From contig JAFXKZ010000002.1 of assembly GCA_017531445.1 (NCBI GenBank), positions 327,286 through 391,285 of the forward strand: DNA of 64,000 nt, read 5' to 3'. This document shows positions 52,621 to 60,849 of this stretch, piece after piece; the stretch's first letter is position 1; each line of letters begins with the position of its first letter. Below the pieces are notes generated by a model. It was not told the origin of the DNA. It made no database searches and saw only the letters and a list, made by a program, of their open reading frames with translations. Position numbers and translations under genes: made by a program. Source of the stretch: Kiritimatiellia bacterium (GTDB taxonomy: Bacteria > Verrucomicrobiota > Kiritimatiellia > RFP12 > DVOR01).

Positions 52621-53348
52621 TATGACCGGGCCTCCTTTTGCACGACTTCAGGTTGCAGTCTCATCATAGCTTCTTTGACATCCAGCGCATCCGCCACAAC
52701 ACGCCCACGCTCCATCAGCACAAAGCGTGTACAACACGCCTGCAACAAAAGTGGATCATGGCCGCTGATGAACACATGAGAGCGCACAGCGACCTCGCGA
52801 ATAATTTCTGTCATTGCGGCACGTTGCGTTGCATCAATGCCCGCGAACGGATCATCCAAAACCAGAACTGCCGGAACTGCAAGCAATGCCTCTGCCAATG
52901 CCACACGGCGTTGCAACCCCAACGAGAGTGATGCAATCGGGGCCTTCCAGACCGAAGCCAGTCCACACCGTTCCATCGCATCACTCAAGCGATGGCGCAG
53001 TCTGAACACACCCACGCCATGAAGACGTGCGCGGAATGACAAATAACGCCTTACAGAAAGTTCACCATACACCGGTGCTGATTCTGTGAGATACCCGACC
53101 TGTCGCCGATAACCAATGCCGAAGCTTGAGGAGAACCGCTTTGTTCGCCCCCCCATTTCTGAAAGCGACAACGTAACAGAGCCCGACTGCGGGACCAATG
53201 CTGCTGAGATCAGGCCTAACAGCGTACTCTTCCCCGCGCCATTTCCACCAATGACACCTATCACTTCACCGGGATCAACAATCAATGACGCAGCTTCAAC
53301 GCCTCGCTCCGGCGCATAAAGGAAAGTCGCTTTATCAACTCGCAGCAT
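52620..53348 (-). CDS. ABC transporter ATPase with altered signature motif
   Basis: A 242-aa ATPase with Walker A GGNGAGKST and Walker B VLVLDDPFAGID. The H-loop is FISGHD. The signature reads LSLGLQRR instead of LSGGQxxR, so the first glycine is lost. Partner of the ABC-2 permease directly downstream. The ATG at 53348 follows GAGGG; longer starts overlap ilvA. Confidence 0.85.
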   Translation of the reverse strand: MLRVDKATFLYAPERGVEAASLIVDPGEVIGVIGGNGAGKSTLLGLISAALVPQSGSVTLSLSEMGGRTKRFSSSFGIGYRRQVGYLTESAPVYGELSVRRYLSFRARLHGVGVFRLRHRLSDAMERCGLASVWKAPIASLSLGLQRRVALAEALLAVPAVLVLDDPFAGIDATQRAAMTEIIREVAVRSHVFISGHDPLLLQACCTRFVLMERGRVVADALDVKEAMMRLQPEVVQKEARS

Positions 53349-53374
53349 ATTTACCCTCGTCGTTGCTCTTCGCA

Positions 53375-54583
53375 TCAACTGCGCAACAGATGATATCCGG
53401 CAGCTTCCAATGCGGCATGAATATCACCAATCTGTTCAAAGTTTCGGGTCTCCAATTGCAGATTCAGCACACAGGTCGCCAACGCAGTATCCATTGCCGA
53501 AGGCCCATAATTTACTCCAATTACGTTACCGCCACACTTGGAGACGATCTCTGAGACTGCTGCCAATTGACCGGGCTTATCCGGCAACGAAAGGCGAATC
53601 TCGGCCCGACGTCCGCTGGCTTGCAAGCCACGATAAATCACCCGACTGAGGATATTGACATCGATATTACCGCCCGAGAGCAAACAGCACACCTTCTTTC
53701 CTTGCAGTTCCGGCACCTTGTCATAAATCATTGCTGCCACAGAGACTGCGCCTGCCCCCTCACAAACCAGTTTGCGTTGCTCAATCAGAAAGAGAATCGC
53801 AGCCGCAATTTCATCTTCTGAAACGGTCACGATTCCATCTACATATTGATTGACCATATCGAACGTCAAGTCCCCGGGATGCTTCACCGCAATGCCATCG
53901 GCAAACGTATTGGCAGAGGCCAGCGTCAGTTTATCGTTGGCTTCAACCGAACGTTTCATACTGGCGGCTTCTGCAGCTTCCACGCCATAAACTTTACAAT
54001 CCGGCTTCAATTGTTTAATTGCATAGGCGACACCGGAAATCAGCCCGCCGCCTCCTACGGGAATCATCACTGCCTCTACATCCGGCAGTTGCTCCAAAAT
54101 CTCCAAACCAACCGTGCCTTGTCCTGCAATAACATCCGGATCATCAAACGGATGCACAAACGTCATTCCTTTTTCAGCACATACCTTGGCAGCATACGCA
54201 CTGGCATCATCGTATGTCCCCGGCACCAGGCGCACTTCCGCGCCATAACTCTTTGTGGCCTCCACCTTTGCGATGGGAGCAATATCCGGCATACAGATAA
54301 TCGCTTTCGCACCACGTTGTTGTGCACCTAACGCAACGCCCTGTGCATGATTTCCTGCACTGCAAGCGATTACTCCGCGTTCCAACTCTTCTTTGGACAA
54401 AGTCGAAATCTTGTAAAACGCACCGCGCACTTTGAATGAACCTGTCACTTGCAGGTTTTCAGTCTTCAAATACACTTGAGAGCGAGTAGAAAGCTTCGGT
54501 GCATAAATCATATCCGTCCGCCGGGCAACGCCTTTCAGCACTTCCGCTGCTCCACGAATCTTCTCCAATGTAACCTCTGACAT
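53375..54583 (-). CDS. ilvA: Threonine ammonia-lyase with ACT domain
   Basis: PLP enzyme deaminating threonine to 2-oxobutyrate. The 402-aa protein has the PLP lysine K51 in TGSFKVRGA, SAGNHAQGVA, the glycine loop PVGGGGLISG and SGGNIDVN. The C-terminal 75 residues (LSLPDKPGQLAAVSEIV onward) form one ACT domain. This single-ACT form matches the compact ilvA/tdcB-like class. AGAGAGG precedes the ATG at 54583. Confidence 0.93.
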   Translation of the reverse strand: MSEVTLEKIRGAAEVLKGVARRTDMIYAPKLSTRSQVYLKTENLQVTGSFKVRGAFYKISTLSKEELERGVIACSAGNHAQGVALGAQQRGAKAIICMPDIAPIAKVEATKSYGAEVRLVPGTYDDASAYAAKVCAEKGMTFVHPFDDPDVIAGQGTVGLEILEQLPDVEAVMIPVGGGGLISGVAYAIKQLKPDCKVYGVEAAEAASMKRSVEANDKLTLASANTFADGIAVKHPGDLTFDMVNQYVDGIVTVSEDEIAAAILFLIEQRKLVCEGAGAVSVAAMIYDKVPELQGKKVCCLLSGGNIDVNILSRVIYRGLQASGRRAEIRLSLPDKPGQLAAVSEIVSKCGGNVIGVNYGPSAMDTALATCVLNLQLETRNFEQIGDIHAALEAAGYHLLRS

Positions 54584-54628
54584 GGGAAACCTCTCTTTCA
54601 ATTCTTCGAAAATAATCGTAAACTTGTC

Positions 54629-55930
54629 TCACGCCACACGCTTTAACAAATCAGCTGTTATTCGCGGTGTCACGCCACAACGCAAGGCCACTGCCTTTGC
54701 GCCACGTTTTCCAAGAGCCTTTGCCGTCTCCGGATGCGCCAAAAGATGTAACAATTCCGATGCCAACTCCGCACGGTCGGCTGCTTGAAACAAGGCATCA
54801 TGTGCGAGCAAGTCACTCATCACCGGACGGAAATTCTCAGTATTCGGGCCAACCACTGTCGCGCATCCGCAAAGACAAGGCTCAATCATATTCTGAGCTC
54901 CGTGTTCGCACAACGACTTCCCGACAAAAGCAACATCCGCCAGGCCATACAACCCCATCAGCTCCCCTGTTGTATCGGCCAGCACCACTGTGGTCTCCGG
55001 CATGGGCTCGGGATTCGGCGTACGTGAACGGCGCAGACACTTAAAACCTGCGGCAAGAATATTTGCTTCTACGGCATCTGCCTTTTCAAAATGACGTGGC
55101 GCAAGAATCAACCTCAAGTCAGGATTTTTCTGAATTGCCTCGGCATAGACCTCCAGAAGGAACTGGTCTTCACCCGGCCACGTGGAGCCACCCAAAAGGA
55201 TTTGCGATACAGAAGAAATCCCGGCAGAGGTAAGGTAATCACGCAATTCCGCTTCTTTCGCTTCATTACGCCGGGCAACATCAAACTTCATTGAACCGGT
55301 TACTTCAATCCGTCCTTCATCACATCCGGCAGCACAAAGGCGCTGTTTATCCAAATCCGACTGCGCATAAATGCGCGTGATCTTATTTAATACAGGCCCA
55401 AACCACCATTTCAATCGCCGATATCCCGGAGCACTGCGATCAGAAATCCGCGCATTCACCAAGAATACGGGAATCTTGCGTTCTGTTGCCAATCGAATAA
55501 TATTCGGCCAAAGCTCTGTTTCAGTGATGATATACGCCTCAGGGCGAATCGCGTCCAGTGCGCGACGCACACAACGCGGCATATCCAATGGATTGTGAAT
55601 CAAGATATCATTCTCACCGATCACATGCTGCGCTTGCGTCCACCCGGTACTGCTTGTCACCGAAAGTACAAACGCCACATCCGGCGACTGACGCCGCATC
55701 TCTGCCATCAACTGCCCCGCTACGGCCACCTCTCCTACAGAAACAGCATGCACCCAAAAGCGTCTGCGCCCATCGGAAAGCTGCGCCAGAATCGCGGCAG
55801 GATAGCATCCGAACCGATCTGAAAAGCGATTCGCATACCCTCCACGCCGAATCATCCGCACGAGGAATTTCGGCATCATGCAACAATAGGCAATGGTAAA
55901 AAGCAGATTATAAATAAACCATTTCATCAT
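54629..55930 (-). CDS. waaA: 3-deoxy-D-manno-octulosonic acid transferase
   Basis: Transfers Kdo from CMP-Kdo to lipid A precursor on the inner membrane. The 433-aa protein has an N-terminal membrane anchor (WFIYNLLFTIAYCCMM), then WVHAVSVGEV with the catalytic Glu, ITETELWPNI, NARISDRS, and in the donor domain ILLGGSTWPGED, LAPRHFEKAD and GAQNMIEPC. The ATG overlaps the stop of the DciA-like gene by one base. Confidence 0.95.
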   Translation of the reverse strand: MMKWFIYNLLFTIAYCCMMPKFLVRMIRRGGYANRFSDRFGCYPAAILAQLSDGRRRFWVHAVSVGEVAVAGQLMAEMRRQSPDVAFVLSVTSSTGWTQAQHVIGENDILIHNPLDMPRCVRRALDAIRPEAYIITETELWPNIIRLATERKIPVFLVNARISDRSAPGYRRLKWWFGPVLNKITRIYAQSDLDKQRLCAAGCDEGRIEVTGSMKFDVARRNEAKEAELRDYLTSAGISSVSQILLGGSTWPGEDQFLLEVYAEAIQKNPDLRLILAPRHFEKADAVEANILAAGFKCLRRSRTPNPEPMPETTVVLADTTGELMGLYGLADVAFVGKSLCEHGAQNMIEPCLCGCATVVGPNTENFRPVMSDLLAHDALFQAADRAELASELLHLLAHPETAKALGKRGAKAVALRCGVTPRITADLLKRVA

Positions 55931-56373
55931 CAACGGTCCATCAGTTGAATGCGCACAACGCCAAGCTGCGGCATCAATGCCGCCTTTAATTTCGGCAAAA
56001 GCGTGCGGGCATAAAGAAAGCGATCTTGCTTCCGTGCCAGTGAAAGCGTGACAAGCCCTTCGGTAACGCGTTCCACCGCAACGCGATGACGCTCGTCTCC
56101 TGAGAGCAACTCATCCAGTGCCGCACAGACAACGCGTTCGGCATCGGAATGAAGGCGAAAGGCTTCTGTGAATTCATTCAGAGTCTGTGCAACAACCTGT
56201 GCCAAGGGTTTTACTTCATATGCCCCCACCTCGCCAGCCATCCCGTAGTCTCGCGGAAGGTCCGAGGGGTGCGATGCAGATGAAAGCGGAGGTGCGCAAT
56301 CCGTTACTTCACTCTCCTGTGCCGCAAGTCGCACAGAATCGCCTTTTGAAACAAAATCGCGCACCCTTTTCAC
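55930..56373 (-). CDS. DUF721/DciA-like protein
   Basis: A 147-aa protein whose C-terminal 95 residues fit the DUF721 pattern (LAQVVAQTLNEFTEAFRLHS, then VTEGLVTLSLARKQDRFLYARTLLPKLKAAL). DciA members load the replicative helicase, but the match is moderate and the N-terminal third is unrelated. Start chosen at GTG 56373, because GAGG lies 8 nt upstream and it follows the pyrF stop by 10 bp. Confidence 0.55.
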   Translation of the reverse strand: MKRVRDFVSKGDSVRLAAQESEVTDCAPPLSSASHPSDLPRDYGMAGEVGAYEVKPLAQVVAQTLNEFTEAFRLHSDAERVVCAALDELLSGDERHRVAVERVTEGLVTLSLARKQDRFLYARTLLPKLKAALMPQLGVVRIQLMDR

Positions 56374-56383
56374 AATGACAACC

Positions 56384-57097
56384 TCAGCGAACCGAATCCA
56401 TCTCCGCACGGATGGCGATTGCCGCCGCAACAGGATCTACGGCTTCCAAGATGGGACGCCCAACGACCAAGTGTGTTGAACCGTCACGCACTGCACCTGC
56501 CGGAGTAGCGACACGTTTTTGATCACCCACAGCCGCACCTGCCGGGCGCACGCCGGGTGTGACAAATACAACTTTACGCCCCGCTGCAGCCGGAATCAAT
56601 ACGTTATTCATATTCGCCACTTCTTTCGGCGAACAAACGATTCCATCGGCACCATTAGTAATCGCCAAAAGCCCCATTGCCTCCACCTGATCCGGCATGG
56701 CGCGTTGAATCCCAAGGTCTGTCAAATCGTCCTGATCAAGCGATGTCAATGCTGTCACAGCCAGAATCTTCGGTGCCGATGCGCCAAAAGAGGCCGCCGC
56801 CTCGGCGGCGGCACGAATCATCGCCTTGCCGCCAGTCGAGTGAATCGTCATCAAATCGACCCCCAACGTCGCGCCGGATTTTACCGCACGTTCCACTGTG
56901 CGTGGAATATCATGAAGTTTCAAATCCAGAAAGACGCGCTTCCCTGCATCTTTTACCAACCGGACAACATCCGGACCTTCCGCAGAGAACAATTCCAAAC
57001 CAATTTTGTAAAAATCTACCGAATCGCCCAATCGTTTCATTACCGCAGCCACTTCAGCCTTGGTTGAAACGTCAAGTGCCACAATCAAATCTGCCAT
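56384..57097 (-). CDS. pyrF: Orotidine 5'-phosphate decarboxylase
   Basis: Last step of UMP synthesis. The 237-aa protein has VALDVST, FYKIGLELFSAEG, the catalytic DLKLHDIP (D-K-x-x-D), TIHSTGG and TPGVRP motifs. The ATG at 57097 follows AAGAAAGGA. A GTG at 57121 lies at the predicted transcription start and is rejected. First gene of the long operon that ends with ridA. Confidence 0.96.
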   Translation of the reverse strand: MADLIVALDVSTKAEVAAVMKRLGDSVDFYKIGLELFSAEGPDVVRLVKDAGKRVFLDLKLHDIPRTVERAVKSGATLGVDLMTIHSTGGKAMIRAAAEAAASFGASAPKILAVTALTSLDQDDLTDLGIQRAMPDQVEAMGLLAITNGADGIVCSPKEVANMNNVLIPAAAGRKVVFVTPGVRPAGAAVGDQKRVATPAGAVRDGSTHLVVGRPILEAVDPVAAAIAIRAEMDSVR

Positions 57098-57125
57098 AAC
57101 GAGAAATCCTTTCTTGGACACTGAT

Positions 57126-57154
57126 AGTATACAATAAAATCCGCCTTGCGTGAA
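57126..57154 (-). promoter_or_regulatory. Sigma70-like promoter of pyrF
   Basis: On the minus strand TTCACG (57154 to 57149) and TATACT (57131 to 57126) are 17 bp apart. The predicted start leaves a leader of about 22 nt that contains the AAGAAAGGA ribosome site. Confidence 0.65.
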
Positions 57155-57257
57155 GTTTTTTCACGAAGTAATGCCAGATTGAAAAATTCGATATTGATAC
57201 ACCCCCTGCCCGAAAAAATCTGCCCAAACAGCTGCGATTATCTTTGCGATGGTTTTG
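57155..57257. other. Spacer upstream of the pyrF promoter
   Basis: No gene is supported. Short frames on both strands cover it, but neither has recognisable sequence. Confidence 0.35.
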
Positions 57258-57332
57258 ACAAAAAGAAAAGGAATCGCGTGGGTGTGTACGCAACACCCGC
57301 GATTCCCGGAAAACGTAAGCGTAATTTTCCGG
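57258..57332 (-). terminator. Double stem-loop with U-tract, end of the PBP transcript
   Basis: On the minus strand CCGGAAAA and TTTTCCGG (arms 57306-57313 and 57325-57332) form one 8-bp stem. It is followed at once by a 14-bp stem with a 2-nt bulge (arms 57270-57285 and 57293-57306), and then by TTTTCTTTTT. It looks like a strong terminator that insulates pyrF from the upstream operon. Confidence 0.75.
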
Positions 57333-57401
57333 AGAAATCCGAACGCACACTTGAAGCAATGAAAATGAAGAAGCTTAATACATTGATTTATCAAGGTTTT
57401 G

Positions 57402-57483
57402 AACATGGGCGAGAGTGCCCTTGACACTTCGCCCATGTTCAAACGCGGTTTCGGCGAAGTTACGCGTCACTATCGCCCATCTT
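57402..57483. repeat. 82-bp four-half-site intergenic element, copy 6
   Basis: Half-sites AACATGGGCGA (57402), TCGCCCATGTT (57429), GGTTTCGGCGA (57447) and TCGCCCATCTT (57473) start 27, 18 and 26 bp apart. The first pair extends to a perfect 15-bp stem (57398-57412 and 57429-57443), with more pairing (AGTG/CACT) inside the loop. The second pair matches only at the core. Located between the PBP gene and pyrF. Confidence 0.8.
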
Positions 57484-57565
57484 GAAGTTTCACTTCCGCC
57501 GCCATCTTTTTGCGCTCCGGTGAAAATGAAGTCCTCCTTCCATCCCCCTCACGCGCCACATCCAC

Positions 57566-57594
57566 TATTCAGGTGCCCTCACGGCACCTGAATA
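57566..57594 (-). terminator. Perfect 12-bp hairpin after the PBP gene
   Basis: TATTCAGGTGCC (57566-57577) and GGCACCTGAATA (57583-57594) flank a 5-nt loop, 43 bp after the PBP stop. There is no U-tract, so it may protect or process the 3' end rather than terminate. Confidence 0.55.
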
Positions 57595-57636
57595 CCGCAT
57601 CCTCATGTACCTTCTGCGCTTGATGACACACGCTTT

Positions 57637-59082
57637 TTATCGTTTTGCAGCCCAGATGCGTAATAATTCTTTTGCCACCGGAAGTGCTGTTGCAGCACCG
57701 AACCCACCATTTTCAATGAGGACGGTAATCACAATTTCCGGTTTTTCTGCAGGAGCAAAACAGGTGAACCAAGCATGGTCGCGCCCACTGTTTTCCGCTG
57801 TTCCCGTCTTGCCACATACTTCCAAACCGCGAAGCTCTACCCCCTTTGAAGTGCCGGAGAGAACCGATTGACGCATCAGGGCTTTGACACGTCTGGCAAC
57901 GGCACGGCTCCAAATCGTCCGTGGCGCAGAGGCGCGCCCCTTTTCCAAATGAAGCGGAGCATACGCACCATCATTGGCAATTGTTGCCGTCATCGCGGCA
58001 ATATGCACCGGCGTCAAAAGCAAATCCCCTTGACCAAATCCCAAATAGGCAAGCCGATTGGGCGTGGCGTACAGCTCCGGAACTACGCCGGCCTTTGTTC
58101 CAAACGAATAAGCTCCACAGGCAGCAAGCGTAAGCCCCTCGCGGAAACCATTCCGTCCGATGGCATCATCCACCGCTTTCCAACCACACGCGGTTACAGC
58201 CTTGGCAAACCAAATGTTTGAGCTTTCCGCGAAGGCCTTTTCAATGGGAATTGCGATACCGGCCGGTTGCGGATGCGTGTCGCGAATCGGGCGCGTGTAA
58301 GCACCCGGTGCCCATCCGCCGGGTGGGCAAACATAACGCCCCCCTTTTCCTTTTTCAAGCGCGAGCGCGGCAGAAAAAATCTTGAAGACCGATCCGGGCG
58401 GATAAAGGCCTTGTGTTGCGCGGTTCAGCATCGGTGCATTTTTACGATCACGTTCAGCGGTTGCCAACGCACTTTCCAAAGGTGCCGGGGAAGAAACAAG
58501 TGCCAGAATTTCCCCATTGCGGGGATCAAGTGCCACAACCGCCCCTTTGCGCTCTTTCAGTAAGCCGTAGGCCATCTGTTGTAAGTGCGCATCCAGCGTA
58601 AGCGTCAAATCTTCCGGTTTTGCCTTAAGGAGCAATTCACTTAAATCCGATGGAGGTGCCACCCCCCAAAGGCGGGAAGCAAAAACACGTTCAAGTCCTG
58701 TTGTGCCCCGCCCCTTGATGTCATACCCGATTACGTGAAACGCCGCCGCGCCAAGTGGCACTTCATGCCCCCACTTCTCCCCTGCCCGGGGTCCGGCGAG
58801 AAGTTCCCCCCGGCGATCCAACAATCTTCCACGCTGCAAACGCTGCGTTTCGCGCACCGGCGGTCGGGGATCATGATTGCGCTTAAACTGCATCAGCGCG
58901 ACATCACCCCCGCCACGAATCTGCCAAAACGCCTGATACAGCAGCAACAGTACCGCAACGAGTCCGAAGAGTGATGCGGCGATCCATCCGCCCCGGCAGC
59001 CTCTGATAATGCTCCACGCAAGCAGCAAAAGCAGCACTCCGGCAAAACTGACAAGAAAGATTGAATGAAAGACGGAAACCAT
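57637..59082 (-). CDS. Class B penicillin-binding protein (transpeptidase)
   Basis: A peptidoglycan D,D-transpeptidase of 481 aa. Two hydrophobic segments lie at about 3-50. A short pedestal region starts with RGRLLDRRGELLA. The catalytic domain has SxxK in PPGSVFKI, SxN in ESSNIWF and KTG in CGKTGTAE. It is shorter than FtsI or MrdA and resembles the PbpA type. It could partner with the FtsW encoded near 29 kb (inference). I use the ATG at 59082; a TTG at 59121 lies closer to the gspE stop. Confidence 0.88.
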   Translation of the reverse strand: MVSVFHSIFLVSFAGVLLLLLAWSIIRGCRGGWIAASLFGLVAVLLLLYQAFWQIRGGGDVALMQFKRNHDPRPPVRETQRLQRGRLLDRRGELLAGPRAGEKWGHEVPLGAAAFHVIGYDIKGRGTTGLERVFASRLWGVAPPSDLSELLLKAKPEDLTLTLDAHLQQMAYGLLKERKGAVVALDPRNGEILALVSSPAPLESALATAERDRKNAPMLNRATQGLYPPGSVFKIFSAALALEKGKGGRYVCPPGGWAPGAYTRPIRDTHPQPAGIAIPIEKAFAESSNIWFAKAVTACGWKAVDDAIGRNGFREGLTLAACGAYSFGTKAGVVPELYATPNRLAYLGFGQGDLLLTPVHIAAMTATIANDGAYAPLHLEKGRASAPRTIWSRAVARRVKALMRQSVLSGTSKGVELRGLEVCGKTGTAENSGRDHAWFTCFAPAEKPEIVITVLIENGGFGAATALPVAKELLRIWAAKR

Positions 59083-59126
59083 GTTGTTGTCCGGCAAAGC
59101 GCGTCTAACCAATGCCCCCAAGTGCG

Positions 59127-60818
59127 TTATTTCGCATCTTCTGTGACACGCATCAACTCTTCTATTGACGTAAACCCGTTAAAGACCTTGCGCCATCCAT
59201 CCTGACGAAGTGTCGTCATCCCCTCCGCCATTGCCGCCTTGCGAATTTCTGCCGAGGAGTGACGGGCAATAATGTGCGACCCGATTGCTTCCGTAACGCC
59301 AAGCAGTTCAAAAATAGCACCGCGGCCTTTATACCCGGTGTGCGCACAGGCGTCACATCCTTCCGGGGCAAAGACAAAATCTTGCGGCGGCGCATAAGGT
59401 TGATCCCACCATCCTTCTTTCAAAGGAATCTCGCGACGGCACTTCGGGCATAAGCGTCGCGCAAGACGTTGCGCCAGCACACCTGCCACAGCAGAAGCCA
59501 CCAAGAAAGGCTCCGCCCCCATGTCCACCAAACGGGCGAAAGCACCGGCCGCATCATTGGTATGCAATGTGGAAAACACCAAGTGACCGGTGAGTGACGC
59601 ATTGATCGCGATCTCTGCCGTCTCGCCGTCACGGATTTCTCCCACCATGATAATGTCAGGATCCTGACGCAGAAACGCACGTAATGCGCGTGCAAAGGTA
59701 AGACCGATTTCCGAATGAACCAAGACTTGATTGATGCCTTTCATTTCATATTCAATCGGATCTTCCGCGGTCATGATGCGCACATTCACCTTGTTGATTT
59801 CATGCAAAAAGGCATACAACGATGTCGATTTACCGGAACCTGTCGGTCCGGTCACCAAAATAATACCATTGGGGCGTGTAATCAGTTTATTGGTGAGCGT
59901 GAAATCGCGTTCACTCATCCCGAGATCTTTGAGTTGAACAAAGTTACCGGCCTTTTGCAGAAGGCGCAGAGAAACACTCTCACCGTAGGCTGTCGGACAC
60001 GTTGACACACGAATATCAATATCCTCTCCGTTCAAACGGATGCCAATGCGCCCATCCATCGGCAACCGCTTTTCCGCGATATCCAGATTAGCCATCACCT
60101 TAAGACGGGAAATAATCGCCGCTTTAAGTTTATTCAATTTCGGTGGCACATCCACCTTATGCAGCATACCGTCAATACGATAGCGAATGCGTAATTCATC
60201 CTCCATCGGCTCCACGTGGATATCTGTTGCGCCCTGCTTGTCTGCTTCAGCAATGATTGAGTTCACGAAACGAACAATCGAAGCCTCTTGTCCCCCTTCA
60301 TTTACGTCAATTTTTGAAATGTTCGCGCCATCGTCCAACACTTCATAACGCCCATCGTTAATCATGGCATCCAATGCTTCTGCGCCAACACCGTAATGTC
60401 GTTTAATCGCTTTATCAATGTCCTCTGAAGGTGCAAGACAGACTTTTACCGGGCAGCCGGAAACCAGCCGAATTCCATCTGCAGCAACATGATTCATCGG
60501 ATCGGAAAGCGCAATTGACAACGTGCCATCTGTAAGTGCCAAAGGCAGCGCGTTATACTGATACACCGCCCGCGCAGGCAATAACTGCAATGCCTCATTT
60601 GTCGGCATTGTCCTGCTTAAATCCACGTATTGTAATCCCAAAAGCGGCGCAAACTTTTCCAAAAATTCAGCTTCTTTTGCCATTTCCAAACGTGTAACCG
60701 CGCCAACAATTCCATTTTCTTCCGTCAAATCTGCATTTAACAGAATCTCCAATTGTGCCTCGGTAAACAACCCGGTCCGACGAAGTAAATTGCTCAAAAA
60801 GAACTGTTGATTGTTCAT
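59127..60818 (-). CDS. GspE/PilB-type secretion or pilus assembly ATPase
   Basis: A hexameric ATPase for type II secretion or type IV pili. The 563-aa protein has an MshEN-like N-domain (1-150), Walker A GPTGSGKST (324-332), an Asp box DPIEYEM, Walker B DIIMVGEIRD and a His box GHLVFSTLHTND. A zinc site is formed by C457, C460, C488 and C491. No other pilus or secretion gene is adjacent, so it is an orphan here. The ATG at 60818 follows AAGAGA. Confidence 0.92.
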   Translation of the reverse strand: MNNQQFFLSNLLRRTGLFTEAQLEILLNADLTEENGIVGAVTRLEMAKEAEFLEKFAPLLGLQYVDLSRTMPTNEALQLLPARAVYQYNALPLALTDGTLSIALSDPMNHVAADGIRLVSGCPVKVCLAPSEDIDKAIKRHYGVGAEALDAMINDGRYEVLDDGANISKIDVNEGGQEASIVRFVNSIIAEADKQGATDIHVEPMEDELRIRYRIDGMLHKVDVPPKLNKLKAAIISRLKVMANLDIAEKRLPMDGRIGIRLNGEDIDIRVSTCPTAYGESVSLRLLQKAGNFVQLKDLGMSERDFTLTNKLITRPNGIILVTGPTGSGKSTSLYAFLHEINKVNVRIMTAEDPIEYEMKGINQVLVHSEIGLTFARALRAFLRQDPDIIMVGEIRDGETAEIAINASLTGHLVFSTLHTNDAAGAFARLVDMGAEPFLVASAVAGVLAQRLARRLCPKCRREIPLKEGWWDQPYAPPQDFVFAPEGCDACAHTGYKGRGAIFELLGVTEAIGSHIIARHSSAEIRKAAMAEGMTTLRQDGWRKVFNGFTSIEELMRVTEDAK

Positions 60819-60849
60819 AATTGTCTCTTGTTTCAATGCGATTTACAGA

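Noticed and set aside
57098..57121. GTG start for PyrF at 57121
   Set aside because: It lies at the predicted transcription start, with the ribosome site downstream of it. The ATG at 57097 starts the conserved sequence.
57146..57424. 92-residue plus-strand frame between pyrF and the PBP gene
   Set aside because: It runs through two terminator-type hairpins and into repeat copy 6. No recognisable sequence; the overlapping minus-strand frame is equally open.
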